A stretch of 64,000 nt of DNA from Flavobacteriales bacterium (GTDB lineage: Bacteria; Bacteroidota; Bacteroidia; Flavobacteriales; Weeksellaceae). Positions 45,558-56,600 of this stretch are shown here, one piece after another; position 1 is the stretch's first letter; each line of letters starts with the position of its first letter. The stretch spans positions 1,489,742-1,553,741 of the forward strand of contig JACJZS010000002.1 of NCBI GenBank assembly GCA_020635515.1, read 5' to 3'. The notes beneath the pieces are model-generated. The model worked only from the letters and a program-made list of their open reading frames with translations, ran no database searches and had not been told where the DNA came from. The position numbers and the translations under genes are program-made.

Positions 45558-48500
45558 ATGAAACGATTTGTTCTTCTGATATTAATTTTATTTTCTTCTA
45601 GTATAGTTTATGCTCAGAAAAAAAATAGACTAGATGCTTCTTCTAGAAAGCGTATAGAAAATGCACGAATAATCCAACAGAATACCATAGAACGAATGGC
45701 TAGAAAAGGGTATGCAAGAATTATTCAAACAGAAGACGGAGAGTATAGTGAACTGGTAGGAGAAGGTTCAGAGGGACAACCAAGGTATTATGTTACCTCT
45801 AATGTAGGTACAGGAAAGACCATCGGAGCAGATAAATTAAATGGGAATGTTGGGACTACCAATAATCTATCTATATCAAAATATGGAGGTTCTGCTCTTA
45901 CAGGGCAGGGAATTACCATAGGAATGTGGGATTCAGGGAGTCCACGTCTTACCCATACCTTATTAGCAGGTCAAGTTGAGTTGGCAGAAGGACAATCGCC
46001 TTTAATCCTTCGTCATCCTACACATATAACAGGAACTATGGTAGGAACTACTTCATGTAGTAATCCAACAACTTTTTTGAATTGTAGGAATGCTCAAAAG
46101 GCGAGAGGAATAGCTTATAATTCTACAGTTTCTGCCTTTGATTGGAGAACAGACGTTTTAGAGATGCAAGCTCAAGCTTCCATAAATGGAGAAGAAGGAC
46201 TACTTATAGCAAATAATAGTTATGGATATAACCCAGTATATTTAAAAGAATTCGAGTTTGGTAAGTATGGTAAGATGGCGAGTGATTGGGATGCAATTAT
46301 GTGTGGTGCTCCATATTTTCAGATTGTAAAATCAGCAGGGAATATCAGAGATGATAATTCAGGTATTGTCCCTCAAGCACAAAAAGATGGGGGATATGAT
46401 TTATTAGAAGGGGCAGGAGTTGCAAAAAATGTGCTCGTAGTAGGAGCTATAAATGCCAAAACAGAGTTAGATAAAATTACTTTAAATACAAAGATACAGA
46501 GTGAAAATACACAAGAAGTTACGTATATTAATCGTTATGAGTTTATAAGTGAAGACAAATGTCCAACAGAAGAGGAATTTCAAATAGCTTGGGAAAAAAT
46601 ATATGGAGTTGAGAATACACCAACTTTTAGTAAAGAAGGAAGTTCTATTATTTTTGATGAAATTGAGTATACCATAAAAGGAGATAGTAATGGTTTTTTA
46701 GGCTTTGCAAGCATATTAAAAAAAATAGAAACTACTGCGGTAGATATTGAACCAAAAGCTTTTTATGGAAATTCTTTGTTAGAGAGCCTGATTTTTACTC
46801 ATTTAACAAACATAAAACCATCGAGTGGAGATACAGAAGAAGAGTATGAATATGAACCTGCATTCGATGAGAACTCCCGCCTAAAAGAATTAAAAATAAA
46901 AGCAGAAAGTCAAGTTTCAATTCCTGATAGCTGGTTATTAGAGTTGAAAAATATAAAGTTATTGGATTTTAGTAGAGTTGTAGAGTTAGGTTCAGATATT
47001 TTCCCATTGGACAATTCATTTACATTGCTGTTACCAAATGCCTTTATAGAAGGAAATAATCTTTCTAATATAGACTTATCTGAAAATAGAGTCACTGTTC
47101 TTCCTTCAGATAGTAAGGAGAATTATTGGAATTATTCATTTTATAATGAATCTTCTCTAACTACAGACTTTAGCAGTTGGGGAGGAACAGATGATGGAAG
47201 AATAAAACCGGAATTAGTAGCTCAAGGAGTAGATGTGTTTTCATCTATAGAATCCACAGACGATTCTTATGCTTTATACAACGGAACATCTTCTGCAGCA
47301 GCAAGTGTTTCTGCGGGGATTGCATTATTACAGGAATACTATGAAAAGTTTTCAGGTAATTATATGCGTTCATCTACCGTTCGTGCCTTATTGGTGCATA
47401 GTGTTGATGAAATAGGGAAAAAAGGCCCTGATTATCGTCATGGATATGGAATTGTTAACGTAGAAAAAGCAGCAGACATCATTTATGATTCTAAACGTTC
47501 ATCTATGATTTTAGAGTCAAGTGTTCCTTTTCAAGATTCCGTACAGATAATGGTTGCCCTTAAAGGAGAAAAGATTATTAATGAGGAAAAAATCAGAGAA
47601 GATTTTATTGCAACTTTAGCATGGACAGATCCTGCTAAAATAATTGAAAGTGGTAAAGATTATGATAATTTAGATACTGATGATTCTCTTAAAACATTAG
47701 TTAATGATTTAGATATTCGTGTAGAACGATTAGATAAAAATGGAGAATCTATATCTACATATTATCCTTGGAAATTACAAGGGATTCAAAGTAGAGAAGA
47801 TACAGAATTACTGGCTACTCGAGAAGGAAAAAATACGGTAGATAATTTAGAAAAGGTAGAAATAGAAAACTATAAAATTCCTAACTATGGAGGGATGTAC
47901 CGTATAATTATTACCAATAAAAATAATCAGTTAGAAAATAATTGCTATGAAGGTGGACAACCTTTTTCTTTAGTTCTTTCAGGGATTTCATATTGTGAGT
48001 CTGATATTATTTTAGTACAACCAGAAGATAACATAGATATTAGTAATGTGGTGGTAAAGGCAGGAACAATTACCGCTTCTAACATAATAAGTTCAAATGT
48101 TGAAGGCGTAGAGTATTTGGCTGATAAATGGATTGCTTTGCAAACACAAGGCGATTTAAATGATAATTTAGGGTTTTATGCTGGAGATGGAACTGATTTT
48201 CTAGCAGAAATTGTTCCTTGTGGAGATGAGATAGAAAATAGAGATAACTCTCAATTCATTGATACTTTTGCAGAAATTATCAAAAACGACACAGAACCAC
48301 AACCAGGAGCATTAATTGCAAATCCAAAAAGAGAAACAGTGGTGGTGTATCCAAATCCTGTTGTAAGTTCTTATGTTAATGTGCAATTTGATATTGTTGA
48401 ATCGTCCACAGTATTTGTAGATATATACGATATGCAAGGAAGACTTATAATTGTAGATGAGAAAGGTGGTGAATATCCAAAAGGTGAACATAAAAAAGTA

Positions 48501-48590
48501 GTAGATGTAGGTTATTTACAACCAGGAGCTTATATGCTCATTGTAAAAACTAAAAATATGAATAGAGCATTTAAAATTTTAAAGAAATAA
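45558..48590 (+). CDS. Subtilisin-family (S8) serine protease with inserted LRR-like region and T9SS type A domain
   Basis: A 1010-residue secreted protease (signal RFVLLILILFSSSIVYAQ). Catalytic residues are visible: Asp125 in GMWDSG, His153 in RHPTHITGT (Pro replaces the usual Gly after the His), oxyanion Asn262 in KSAGN and Ser578 in NGTSSAAASVSAG. Between Asn262 and Ser578, far longer than in subtilisin, an insert at about 310 to 530 looks like irregular leucine-rich repeats of the BspA type (SLLESLIFTHLTNIK, RLKELKIKAESQV, NLSNIDLSENRV). A beta-rich proprotein-convertase-like region follows (IATLAWTDPA). The last 85 residues are a type A sorting domain (VYPNPVVSSYVNVQF...PGAYMLIVKTKN). 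An in-frame ATG at 45537 is possible but less likely. It may process neighbouring proteins of the cluster. Confidence 0.87.
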   Translation: MKRFVLLILILFSSSIVYAQKKNRLDASSRKRIENARIIQQNTIERMARKGYARIIQTEDGEYSELVGEGSEGQPRYYVTSNVGTGKTIGADKLNGNVGTTNNLSISKYGGSALTGQGITIGMWDSGSPRLTHTLLAGQVELAEGQSPLILRHPTHITGTMVGTTSCSNPTTFLNCRNAQKARGIAYNSTVSAFDWRTDVLEMQAQASINGEEGLLIANNSYGYNPVYLKEFEFGKYGKMASDWDAIMCGAPYFQIVKSAGNIRDDNSGIVPQAQKDGGYDLLEGAGVAKNVLVVGAINAKTELDKITLNTKIQSENTQEVTYINRYEFISEDKCPTEEEFQIAWEKIYGVENTPTFSKEGSSIIFDEIEYTIKGDSNGFLGFASILKKIETTAVDIEPKAFYGNSLLESLIFTHLTNIKPSSGDTEEEYEYEPAFDENSRLKELKIKAESQVSIPDSWLLELKNIKLLDFSRVVELGSDIFPLDNSFTLLLPNAFIEGNNLSNIDLSENRVTVLPSDSKENYWNYSFYNESSLTTDFSSWGGTDDGRIKPELVAQGVDVFSSIESTDDSYALYNGTSSAAASVSAGIALLQEYYEKFSGNYMRSSTVRALLVHSVDEIGKKGPDYRHGYGIVNVEKAADIIYDSKRSSMILESSVPFQDSVQIMVALKGEKIINEEKIREDFIATLAWTDPAKIIESGKDYDNLDTDDSLKTLVNDLDIRVERLDKNGESISTYYPWKLQGIQSREDTELLATREGKNTVDNLEKVEIENYKIPNYGGMYRIIITNKNNQLENNCYEGGQPFSLVLSGISYCESDIILVQPEDNIDISNVVVKAGTITASNIISSNVEGVEYLADKWIALQTQGDLNDNLGFYAGDGTDFLAEIVPCGDEIENRDNSQFIDTFAEIIKNDTEPQPGALIANPKRETVVVYPNPVVSSYVNVQFDIVESSTVFVDIYDMQGRLIIVDEKGGEYPKGEHKKVVDVGYLQPGAYMLIVKTKNMNRAFKILKK

Positions 48591-48600
48591 AAGAATAAAA

Positions 48601-50601
48601 ATGAGTATAAAAAAACTAATATTTACTGCTGTAAGCTTCATACTAAGTATGGCTTTGTTTGCCCAAACTCCAGGTGGAGTTAGAGGTGCAAGTATATGGT
48701 ATAAAACTACCGATAGTACTTTTCTAAAAAAAGAATATACAGACTATAGTGAATATAAAAATAAGATATATGTTGATGTAGATAATAATCGTCCGAGCGA
48801 AATCTTATACAATTATAACGAATCACTGTTTTTTGATGGAATAGATGATTATTTACTATCAAATATTGTATTTGAAGATAAAATTGATTGTGTAATCTTT
48901 ACAGTACAACAGAATAACGATAGTATTTCGGAACGCACACTACTGTATACAGACCAAGCTTTTGAAAAAGATTTTTCATTTGGAACAAAAAGTATATCGG
49001 GATATAAATCGAGTTTAAATTATAAAGAAAAACCGAGTACGTTACCTAGTTTAAACACTTACGTAGATTATGGTCTTCGTTCTTCTAGAATTCAGAATAG
49101 TAAAGAAAATTTTAAGGAGACAAAGTTGAGTGTAGGAGCAGAGAACACCGAGAAAGAATGGAAGTCATTCAAAGGTAAGATACCAGAGTTTATAATATTT
49201 TCAAAAGCCTTAAATAAAGTTGAGAGAAATAGAATAGAAAGTTATTTAGCATTGAAATACGGTCTTACATTAGAAAAAAATAATAATTATGTGTCTTCTA
49301 CCAATGCAAAACTTTGGTCAAAAGAAAACACAGAATTTTGGAATCATATAGCAGGAATTGGAAGAGACGATTACTCAGAGTTATATCAAAAACAATCGTC
49401 TAGTAGTCTTGAAGATAAAAGATTAATTATTTCAAATAATAGTTTAGCATTAAAAAATAGTTTAAATACCTCACATATCAATAATAATGATTTTTTGGTT
49501 TGGGGAGATAATAACGATTCTTTGAAATTTGCAGGAGATACTATAAATAAACAATTAATTCCTCTAAAAAGAAAATGGCTAATGCAAGCATCGGGAAATT
49601 CTGTAGGATTTATGGATACTCAAGTGCGTTTAAAGGTTTCAGATTTGATTAAAAAAGATATATTGGAAAACAACCAAACTATTTGGTTGGTAAAATCGCC
49701 TAATAAGGAAGATAGTTTTTTAGAATCTTCTGAGTTAGAGTTTTATACTGCAGATGTTGTAGATGAGTATGGATATGCTGAGTTTAATGCTATTCGTTGG
49801 GACGAAAACCAAGATGGAAAAGATGTATTTGGCTTTGCAGTAGGTCCGAATATGTTATTAAATCTGCGAGCTTATAACCCATCGTGTACTAATTTTTCCA
49901 GTCAAGTTCAGTTAGAAGTGGAAGGGGGAAAGTCACCGTACACGGTAAGAATAAAAAATCAAGACACTCCTTTTAATCAGTCGTATACGATTAATAATAA
50001 TGAGTTAAATATTTCTGGACTTATTGCAGGGGATTATGATGTGGAAGTTTCAGATTCTAGAGGAAGAACGTATAGCAAAGCATTTGCCATAGATGCATCA
50101 AAATTATTTGCTTTAGATTTAGGTAAGGATAAAACAATAACTAAAGGAAATGAATTTGTTTTAGATGCATCAGAAAATATTGCAGATGAAAAAGCATCTT
50201 ATCTGTGGTCTTCAGATAATGGATTTAGTTCTACTTCTTCCAAAATAACAATTACTGAGCCTGGAGATTATGTCGTTACTGTTACTTCTTCAGAAGGTTG
50301 TGAGGTTCAAGATACAATTTCGGTTTCTTACTCAGATCAGACAATTGGAATTACTATTTCTCCTAACCCTGCAAACTTAGTAGATGGAATACATGTTATT
50401 GCAAACTTAAGTTCGGTATACGATATTAAAGCAAGTGTATATGATGCTTCTGGGAAGCTTGTAGGTATGTATAAATCTAATGGGGAGCAACAATATGAAT
50501 TTGTGTTAAAAGTCCCTACAGAGGGAGTATATCTAGTGGTAGTTGAAGCAGGAGAACAGGTATATACTAAAAAAGTAATAGTAAATAAGAGTTACAATTA
50601 A
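48601..50601 (+). CDS. LamG-like/SprB-repeat T9SS type A surface protein
   Basis: A 666-residue exported protein (signal LIFTAVSFILSMALFAQ). Residues about 20 to 220 form a concanavalin-like sheet region (YNYNESLFFDGIDDYLLSN, IPEFIIFSKALNKVERNRIE, SYLALKYGLTL) as in LamG/DUF8202 proteins. A middle domain contains GIGRDDYSELYQKQS and GFAVGPN. A SprB-type repeat (CTNFSSQVQLEVEGGKSPYTV, LIAGDYDVEVSDSRGR) and a PKD-like module follow near 420 to 575. The last 75 residues are a type A sorting domain (ISPNPANLVDGIHV...EGVYLVVVEAGE). It is 10 bases from the protease gene and 4 bases from the RHS gene, so it belongs to the same unit. Confidence 0.82.
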   Translation: MSIKKLIFTAVSFILSMALFAQTPGGVRGASIWYKTTDSTFLKKEYTDYSEYKNKIYVDVDNNRPSEILYNYNESLFFDGIDDYLLSNIVFEDKIDCVIFTVQQNNDSISERTLLYTDQAFEKDFSFGTKSISGYKSSLNYKEKPSTLPSLNTYVDYGLRSSRIQNSKENFKETKLSVGAENTEKEWKSFKGKIPEFIIFSKALNKVERNRIESYLALKYGLTLEKNNNYVSSTNAKLWSKENTEFWNHIAGIGRDDYSELYQKQSSSSLEDKRLIISNNSLALKNSLNTSHINNNDFLVWGDNNDSLKFAGDTINKQLIPLKRKWLMQASGNSVGFMDTQVRLKVSDLIKKDILENNQTIWLVKSPNKEDSFLESSELEFYTADVVDEYGYAEFNAIRWDENQDGKDVFGFAVGPNMLLNLRAYNPSCTNFSSQVQLEVEGGKSPYTVRIKNQDTPFNQSYTINNNELNISGLIAGDYDVEVSDSRGRTYSKAFAIDASKLFALDLGKDKTITKGNEFVLDASENIADEKASYLWSSDNGFSSTSSKITITEPGDYVVTVTSSEGCEVQDTISVSYSDQTIGITISPNPANLVDGIHVIANLSSVYDIKASVYDASGKLVGMYKSNGEQQYEFVLKVPTEGVYLVVVEAGEQVYTKKVIVNKSYN

Positions 50602-50605
50602 AAAT

Positions 50606-53600
50606 ATGTATCAAGACAAAAAAATAAACAATATGAACAATTCATTGTTTAATAGAATTAGAAAAAGTCAAGGGTTTTTAGATATTTTTGCAGTAGTAAT
50701 GGTTTGGACTCAGATTTTGTATCCAGCATTATTAAGTGCTAAGTCTCATTCAGGGAAACATCGTTTAGAGAATAGTAGTTTATATTCCAAAATCGAATTA
50801 AATAATTCATTTTCTTCATCGGTTGAGAATGAAGTTAAAGAATCTGTTGAGTTCACAAAAGAGGAAAATCCAAAAAATCAAATTTCTTCTATCAACAACG
50901 TTAATAGTGATGGTACTATTTTAACTACAAAAGACAAGAAAAAGTCTACTCCAAGATTAAATCAGTTCGATGCAGATATTCTTTCAGGTACTATTGGTAC
51001 AGATAAAGACATTAATGTAGATTTGGCGTATGACAATGTATTTACAATCAATATTAATAGAGATTTAGATTCTGATGAGGTAATTTATTTGGAGTATGAT
51101 TTGTATGGTCTTAAATCATCAGTTTCTACTTTAAAAAGTATAAACGATGTTCCTGCTATTGGAGGGTATGTAATACAGAAAAATCATAATTGGACGATTC
51201 AGAGAGAATTACTAGACGAAACCTCGTTGCATAAAGGGATTAATACGGTTAAATTTTTTGCTCCTGCAGATAAAGATGTGTTGTATCGCATAAAGAACCT
51301 TCGTTTAGTAACTGAAAAGAAATTAGAAAATAATGCTTTTTTTGTACAAAACGATATGGTGTATAGAAGTGGAAATACATTGTATTTACAGGGAGTATTA
51401 CCTTCTTCTGAAAAAAACTACCAACTAGAAATAGCAGGAAAAAAACACACATTTAGTGGGGGAAGCTTTGAGTTGATACAACAAATAGACAATAAATTAG
51501 AGGAAATTGAAGTAAAATGCAGTGACGATTCTCAAGTATACACTAAAAAAATACCAGTAGTAGAAGTAGCTAAGGATGAATTTACCGCTACAAAATTGGT
51601 AACATCTCCGAGTAGTAAGAAATACTTCAATAAAGACATTGCAGAGCATATTGAGTTAGAAAAAACATCACTAGAAGTTCCTGCAAATATACTAAAGGAA
51701 AGTAAAATTATATCGGTATATGCTGTTCCACACAGAGAGGTAATGCCAATTACTTCAGAGATGATTAACGTAACCGCTGATTACGGTGCCTATCGTTATT
51801 TACCTCATGGACATCATTTTTCTGAACCCGTGAAACTTTCTATTGGATATGATGCTAAAAAGATTCCTGCAGGATATACAGCAAACGACATTCAAACGTT
51901 TTATTTTGATGAACAACAGAAAAAATGGTTGGCGGTATCCAAGGATTCAGTAGATATTAACAATCAAAGAATTATTTCAAAAACCACACATTTTACAGAC
52001 TATATCAATGGAATTATAAAAGTACCTGAATCACCAGAAACAGGGAATTTTACTCCTACTATGATGTCTGATATCAAAGCCGCTGATCCCTCAACAGGAG
52101 TAGTAAGTATTGCTCCTCCAACTCCTAATAATATGGGGACAGTAAACACCAGTTTCCCTATTAAATTACCCGCAGGTAGAAAAGGAGTTCAACCTTCTTT
52201 ACAAGTGACCTACAACAGTGAAGGAGGTAACGGTTGGATGGGATTAGGATGGGATTTATCCATTCCTTCTATCTCTATTGATACTCGTTGGGGAGTTCCA
52301 AGGTATGAAACAGACTATGAATCTGAAACCTATTCTATAGGTGGAGATCAACTTACCTATTTATTAGAAGGTGGTACTACCTATACCCTGCCACACAGAA
52401 GAGATAATTATGACAATATTTCTAGAGATTTATTAACGGAAACTCGAGAAGATGGTACAACGGTATCATATCGTCAACTTTACCCAAGAATAGAAGGAGG
52501 ATATGCAAAAATTATCCGTTATGGAGGTGACCCTACTAATTTCCGTTTTGTAGTAACGGGAAAAGACGGAACTAAAAATTACTACGGAGGAGATGAAAAT
52601 GATGTTCATGACAATTCAGTAATCAAAACAGCTACGGGTAATGTGGCTCATTGGGGATTATGGAAAACCGAGGATAAATATGGAAATTATGTAGAGTATT
52701 TTTACGATGTAAATGAAGATAATCAGCTATATATACAAAAAATAGAGTACACCAAACATATTGAAGATAATAGTACTCATAAAGATTTTTACACGGTAGA
52801 ATTTAAAAGAGATGAAGGTAGCAGACCTGATAAAATAATTAATGCTAGATTAGGAGTGGTGCAAAAAACATCTGATCGTTTATCTGAAATTATCATTTCT
52901 TCAGGAGTAACTTCGGAAAGCACCCCAGGGTTTCCAGCTACTAATGAAAGCATCAGAAGTTATCAATTTGAATATAAAGATAATGTGCCTTTCCAAAAAA
53001 CCTTACTAGCATCTATTGCAGAATACGATGAAAAGGGAAACCTATTCTACAAAAACACTATGGATTATGAAGATCATACCGATGGTGGAACAAACTTATT
53101 TGAGGATGAAGAAGTATGGGGAAATAGTAAAGATGCAATAGAAGGTCCTATAGATATACCTTTTACAGATCTAGATGAAGAACTATATGGGAAGTATATG
53201 GGAAGTATTAACGGATCTACAAGTAAAAGTAGAGGAGGAGGAGCAGCAGTAACTGTAGGCTTAAACGAGGGGCGTTTAACATCTAAAGACAATACAGCAG
53301 GTATTTATTTTAATAAATCCAATTCTACAAACGAAGGGATGCTTACTCTTGTAGATGTAGATGGAGATAATATTCCAGATAAAGTTTTTAAAAAAGGGTC
53401 GGGATTTGTATATAGAAAAGGAGAGGAAGAAGGTTTCTCTAGTGAGAAAACTCCTTTATATATAAGTAATATTTCTCGTACCACTTCATCATCCACTTCA
53501 TTTGGGTTGGAATCTAATTTTAAATTATATGCTGGGGCAACCTACAATAATAACAAAAGTAGAACCTCTATTTACTTTCAAGATGTAAATGGCGATGGGT

Positions 53601-56600
53601 TAATAGATTTAGTGGAAGGAGGAAAAGTTAGGTATAATATATATGGAAGTAATATTACGAATCAGAATTACTCTACTAATACCGATAACCCTGTAGGATA
53701 TCTTATAGGTGAGACAGAGTATTTTAATCCAGATACATCTGAAACTCCCAAATCACCAGAAACCCAAAGAATAGAACAGATAGCACAATTAAATCAAGAA
53801 TACCCATTGCATGATGCCGTAAAAGTATGGGTAGCTCCTGTAGATGGAAATATTACAATCAGTGGAACTGCAACCTTAGGTACGGATTCTGTAGACGGAG
53901 CTAGGATTTTTATTCAAAAAAATGGAGATAAGCCAATAGTTAATTATGAACTTAAACTAGACGACTCTACGACACCCTTAGAAGAAAATAAGCATACTCA
54001 TAATAATTCAATTTCTAATATTAAAAAAGGAGATAGAATTTATTTTAGAGTTCACTCTATAAACAATGGAGAGGGAGATTCTGTAGAATGGGAGCCAAAA
54101 ATTACTTATACAGGAATAACAGAACCTAAAGACCCTAATGGACTTCCTTATTTTTCTTCTAAATCTTCTGATGGGTTTATATTATCCTCTCCTCAAATGT
54201 TGGTAGGGCAAAAATATACTCCTGATGCCGATGCAACAAATGAAGAAAAAGTAAAGAAAAAATCGTTTACATTTGAATCAAATCTTACTTTGGCTAATTT
54301 ATCTAATTTAAAAGACGAAGTAACTTTCACTATTAATATTACCAAAACCGTAGCAGACGGAGAGAATACCAAAGAAGAACCCGTTGAGCAATCTCCTTAT
54401 ACCTATGTATATACTCCAGGGGATACTTCCATTTCTTTTGTAGGTACAGATGGAATAACTATCGGTACAGATGGAACAACTATAGAATCTATTGATTTTT
54501 CTACAGATGGAGAATACAACTTTAGTTTTGAGGTTTCTTCTCCTTCCAATGTGAATTGGGGATCGATTAACTGGCAACCAACCATTAAACAAATAAAAAA
54601 ATATGAAGATTCTCATGGTCTAATACGAGATCAAGAAGATACATTGTATGGTATCGTAGATTACAAAATGTATAATACCGTGCTAACGAATAACGAATTA
54701 TTGTATAAGAGCAACGGAACTAAATTTACGATTCCAACTGGGACTACTCAAATCCAACCTGTAATAAATACTTCTTTTCCAACGTTAATTACAAAGAAGG
54801 ATAAATATGGGAATCAAGTACTAGATTCAGGAGGAAATAAAGTACTAATAGATAGAATGGATGTAGTTGGTACCATACGTCTAGTCATAAAAGATACTAA
54901 TGGAAAAGTACTAGGACAAAATTTATCATATAATTCAAGTACATCTCAAATAGACCCTATAGATATATCTACTTTGAATTTACCTAATGATTTTTATATA
55001 GAGTATTATACAGATCATAAATCTTATGCTTTCCAAGAGCAAAGTTTTCCACTATCTGATGAGTATTTAATTAATTCTACTCAATTTTTAGATATAAATA
55101 ATAATCCTATAAAGGAAAATCCAAGTATTCCAACTTCTAATAATTTAAAAATGAATTATTCTGTAGTATATGTGAAAGAAGCAGACGATACCATAAACGG
55201 TCAAAAAACATCTATTTTTGGTCCTATGTATCGTGGTTGGGGACAGTTTGGATATAGAGCTTATGAAGTAAATTCAGTTCCCTTTGATGCTACAGATCCA
55301 TCCTCAATTCCTGAACTTCGAACTACAATAGAAGAAGATGAATTAAAATCATTAGGGAATGATATAGATTCTGATGCTATTCAAGCCCAAATAGACACAT
55401 GTAAGAATTCAGAAGGTAACTGCTTTGATAGTTCTTCCATGAATTCATACGACGCTTTAAATCCTCAGAAAGCTAATTTTATTTCATTTTCGGCAAGGAG
55501 AGAAGAACAAAAAGTAATAACAGGTACAACTACCGCTACTACAGTAACGGATAAATGGGTAGGATATGACAATTTAAATTATGTTACTCAAAAGAGTTTT
55601 CAAAGTTCTCGTTTTGGAGAAGATGATATAGAGCAATTGGTAGAAATATATGAACCACCACACTTAGATCCTTCCATTGGTACTGCAGGAATATATGTCC
55701 AGCCTGGAATTGTGCAGAAATCTAAAAGCAATAGTGGTTCGGTTTCATTTTCTGGAGGAGCAGGAGGATTCTCCATAGGAACTTCAATAAGTAAAGGAGA
55801 ATCACAAGATACTCAAACATTTATGGATATGAACGGAGACCGTTATCCTGATATTTTAGTAGACGGTAAGATTCGTTATACCTTACCTAATTCTGTATAC
55901 GAAGAAAGCATCAGAGGTGTTGATGGTATGGACTCAGTAACTCTTACAGGTTCTATATCGTCAGGAGCATCAGCCAGCGGAACTTTTAAAGTAGCAGAAT
56001 TTCAAAAAGGAGATACCGTAAAAGTAGGAGGAGGTAAAAAACAAGCTTCAGTGGATCAGCCAGTAAAAGCAGGAAGTGCTGCAACATCTGCAGGTATTAC
56101 AGTTGATTTAGGATCTGAAACCTCAGACACTAGAAAAATGTGGTTAGATATCAATGGAGATGGATTAACAGACAGGGTAGGAGAAGATGGAGCAGTGAAG
56201 TTAAATATGGGATATAGTTTAACAGGTGAACCAGGGGATTGGAATTTCACTCTACCCACTACCACCTCCACCAACTATTCATTGGGAGCAGGATATAGTA
56301 ATAATTACAATAGCTTTTCAGGAGGATTTAATATTGGTGGAGCTAATGGGAATTCTGATGTAAATTTTGTTGACCTTAATGGAGATGGACTTCCAGATTA
56401 TTTAATTCAAGATGAAGATGAAGATGATATTATTTATGTTCTAAATACAGGAGAAAAATTTTCTGGAAGTGGGAAGATTATAAATCATGAAAATAATAAA
56501 AGTTCTTCTTTGTCTGCAGGAATTAATGGTTCTGCTACAGGTTGTATTCCTATTCCTATAGCAGGAATTAAAATATGTATAAATCCTAAGTTTAGTATAA

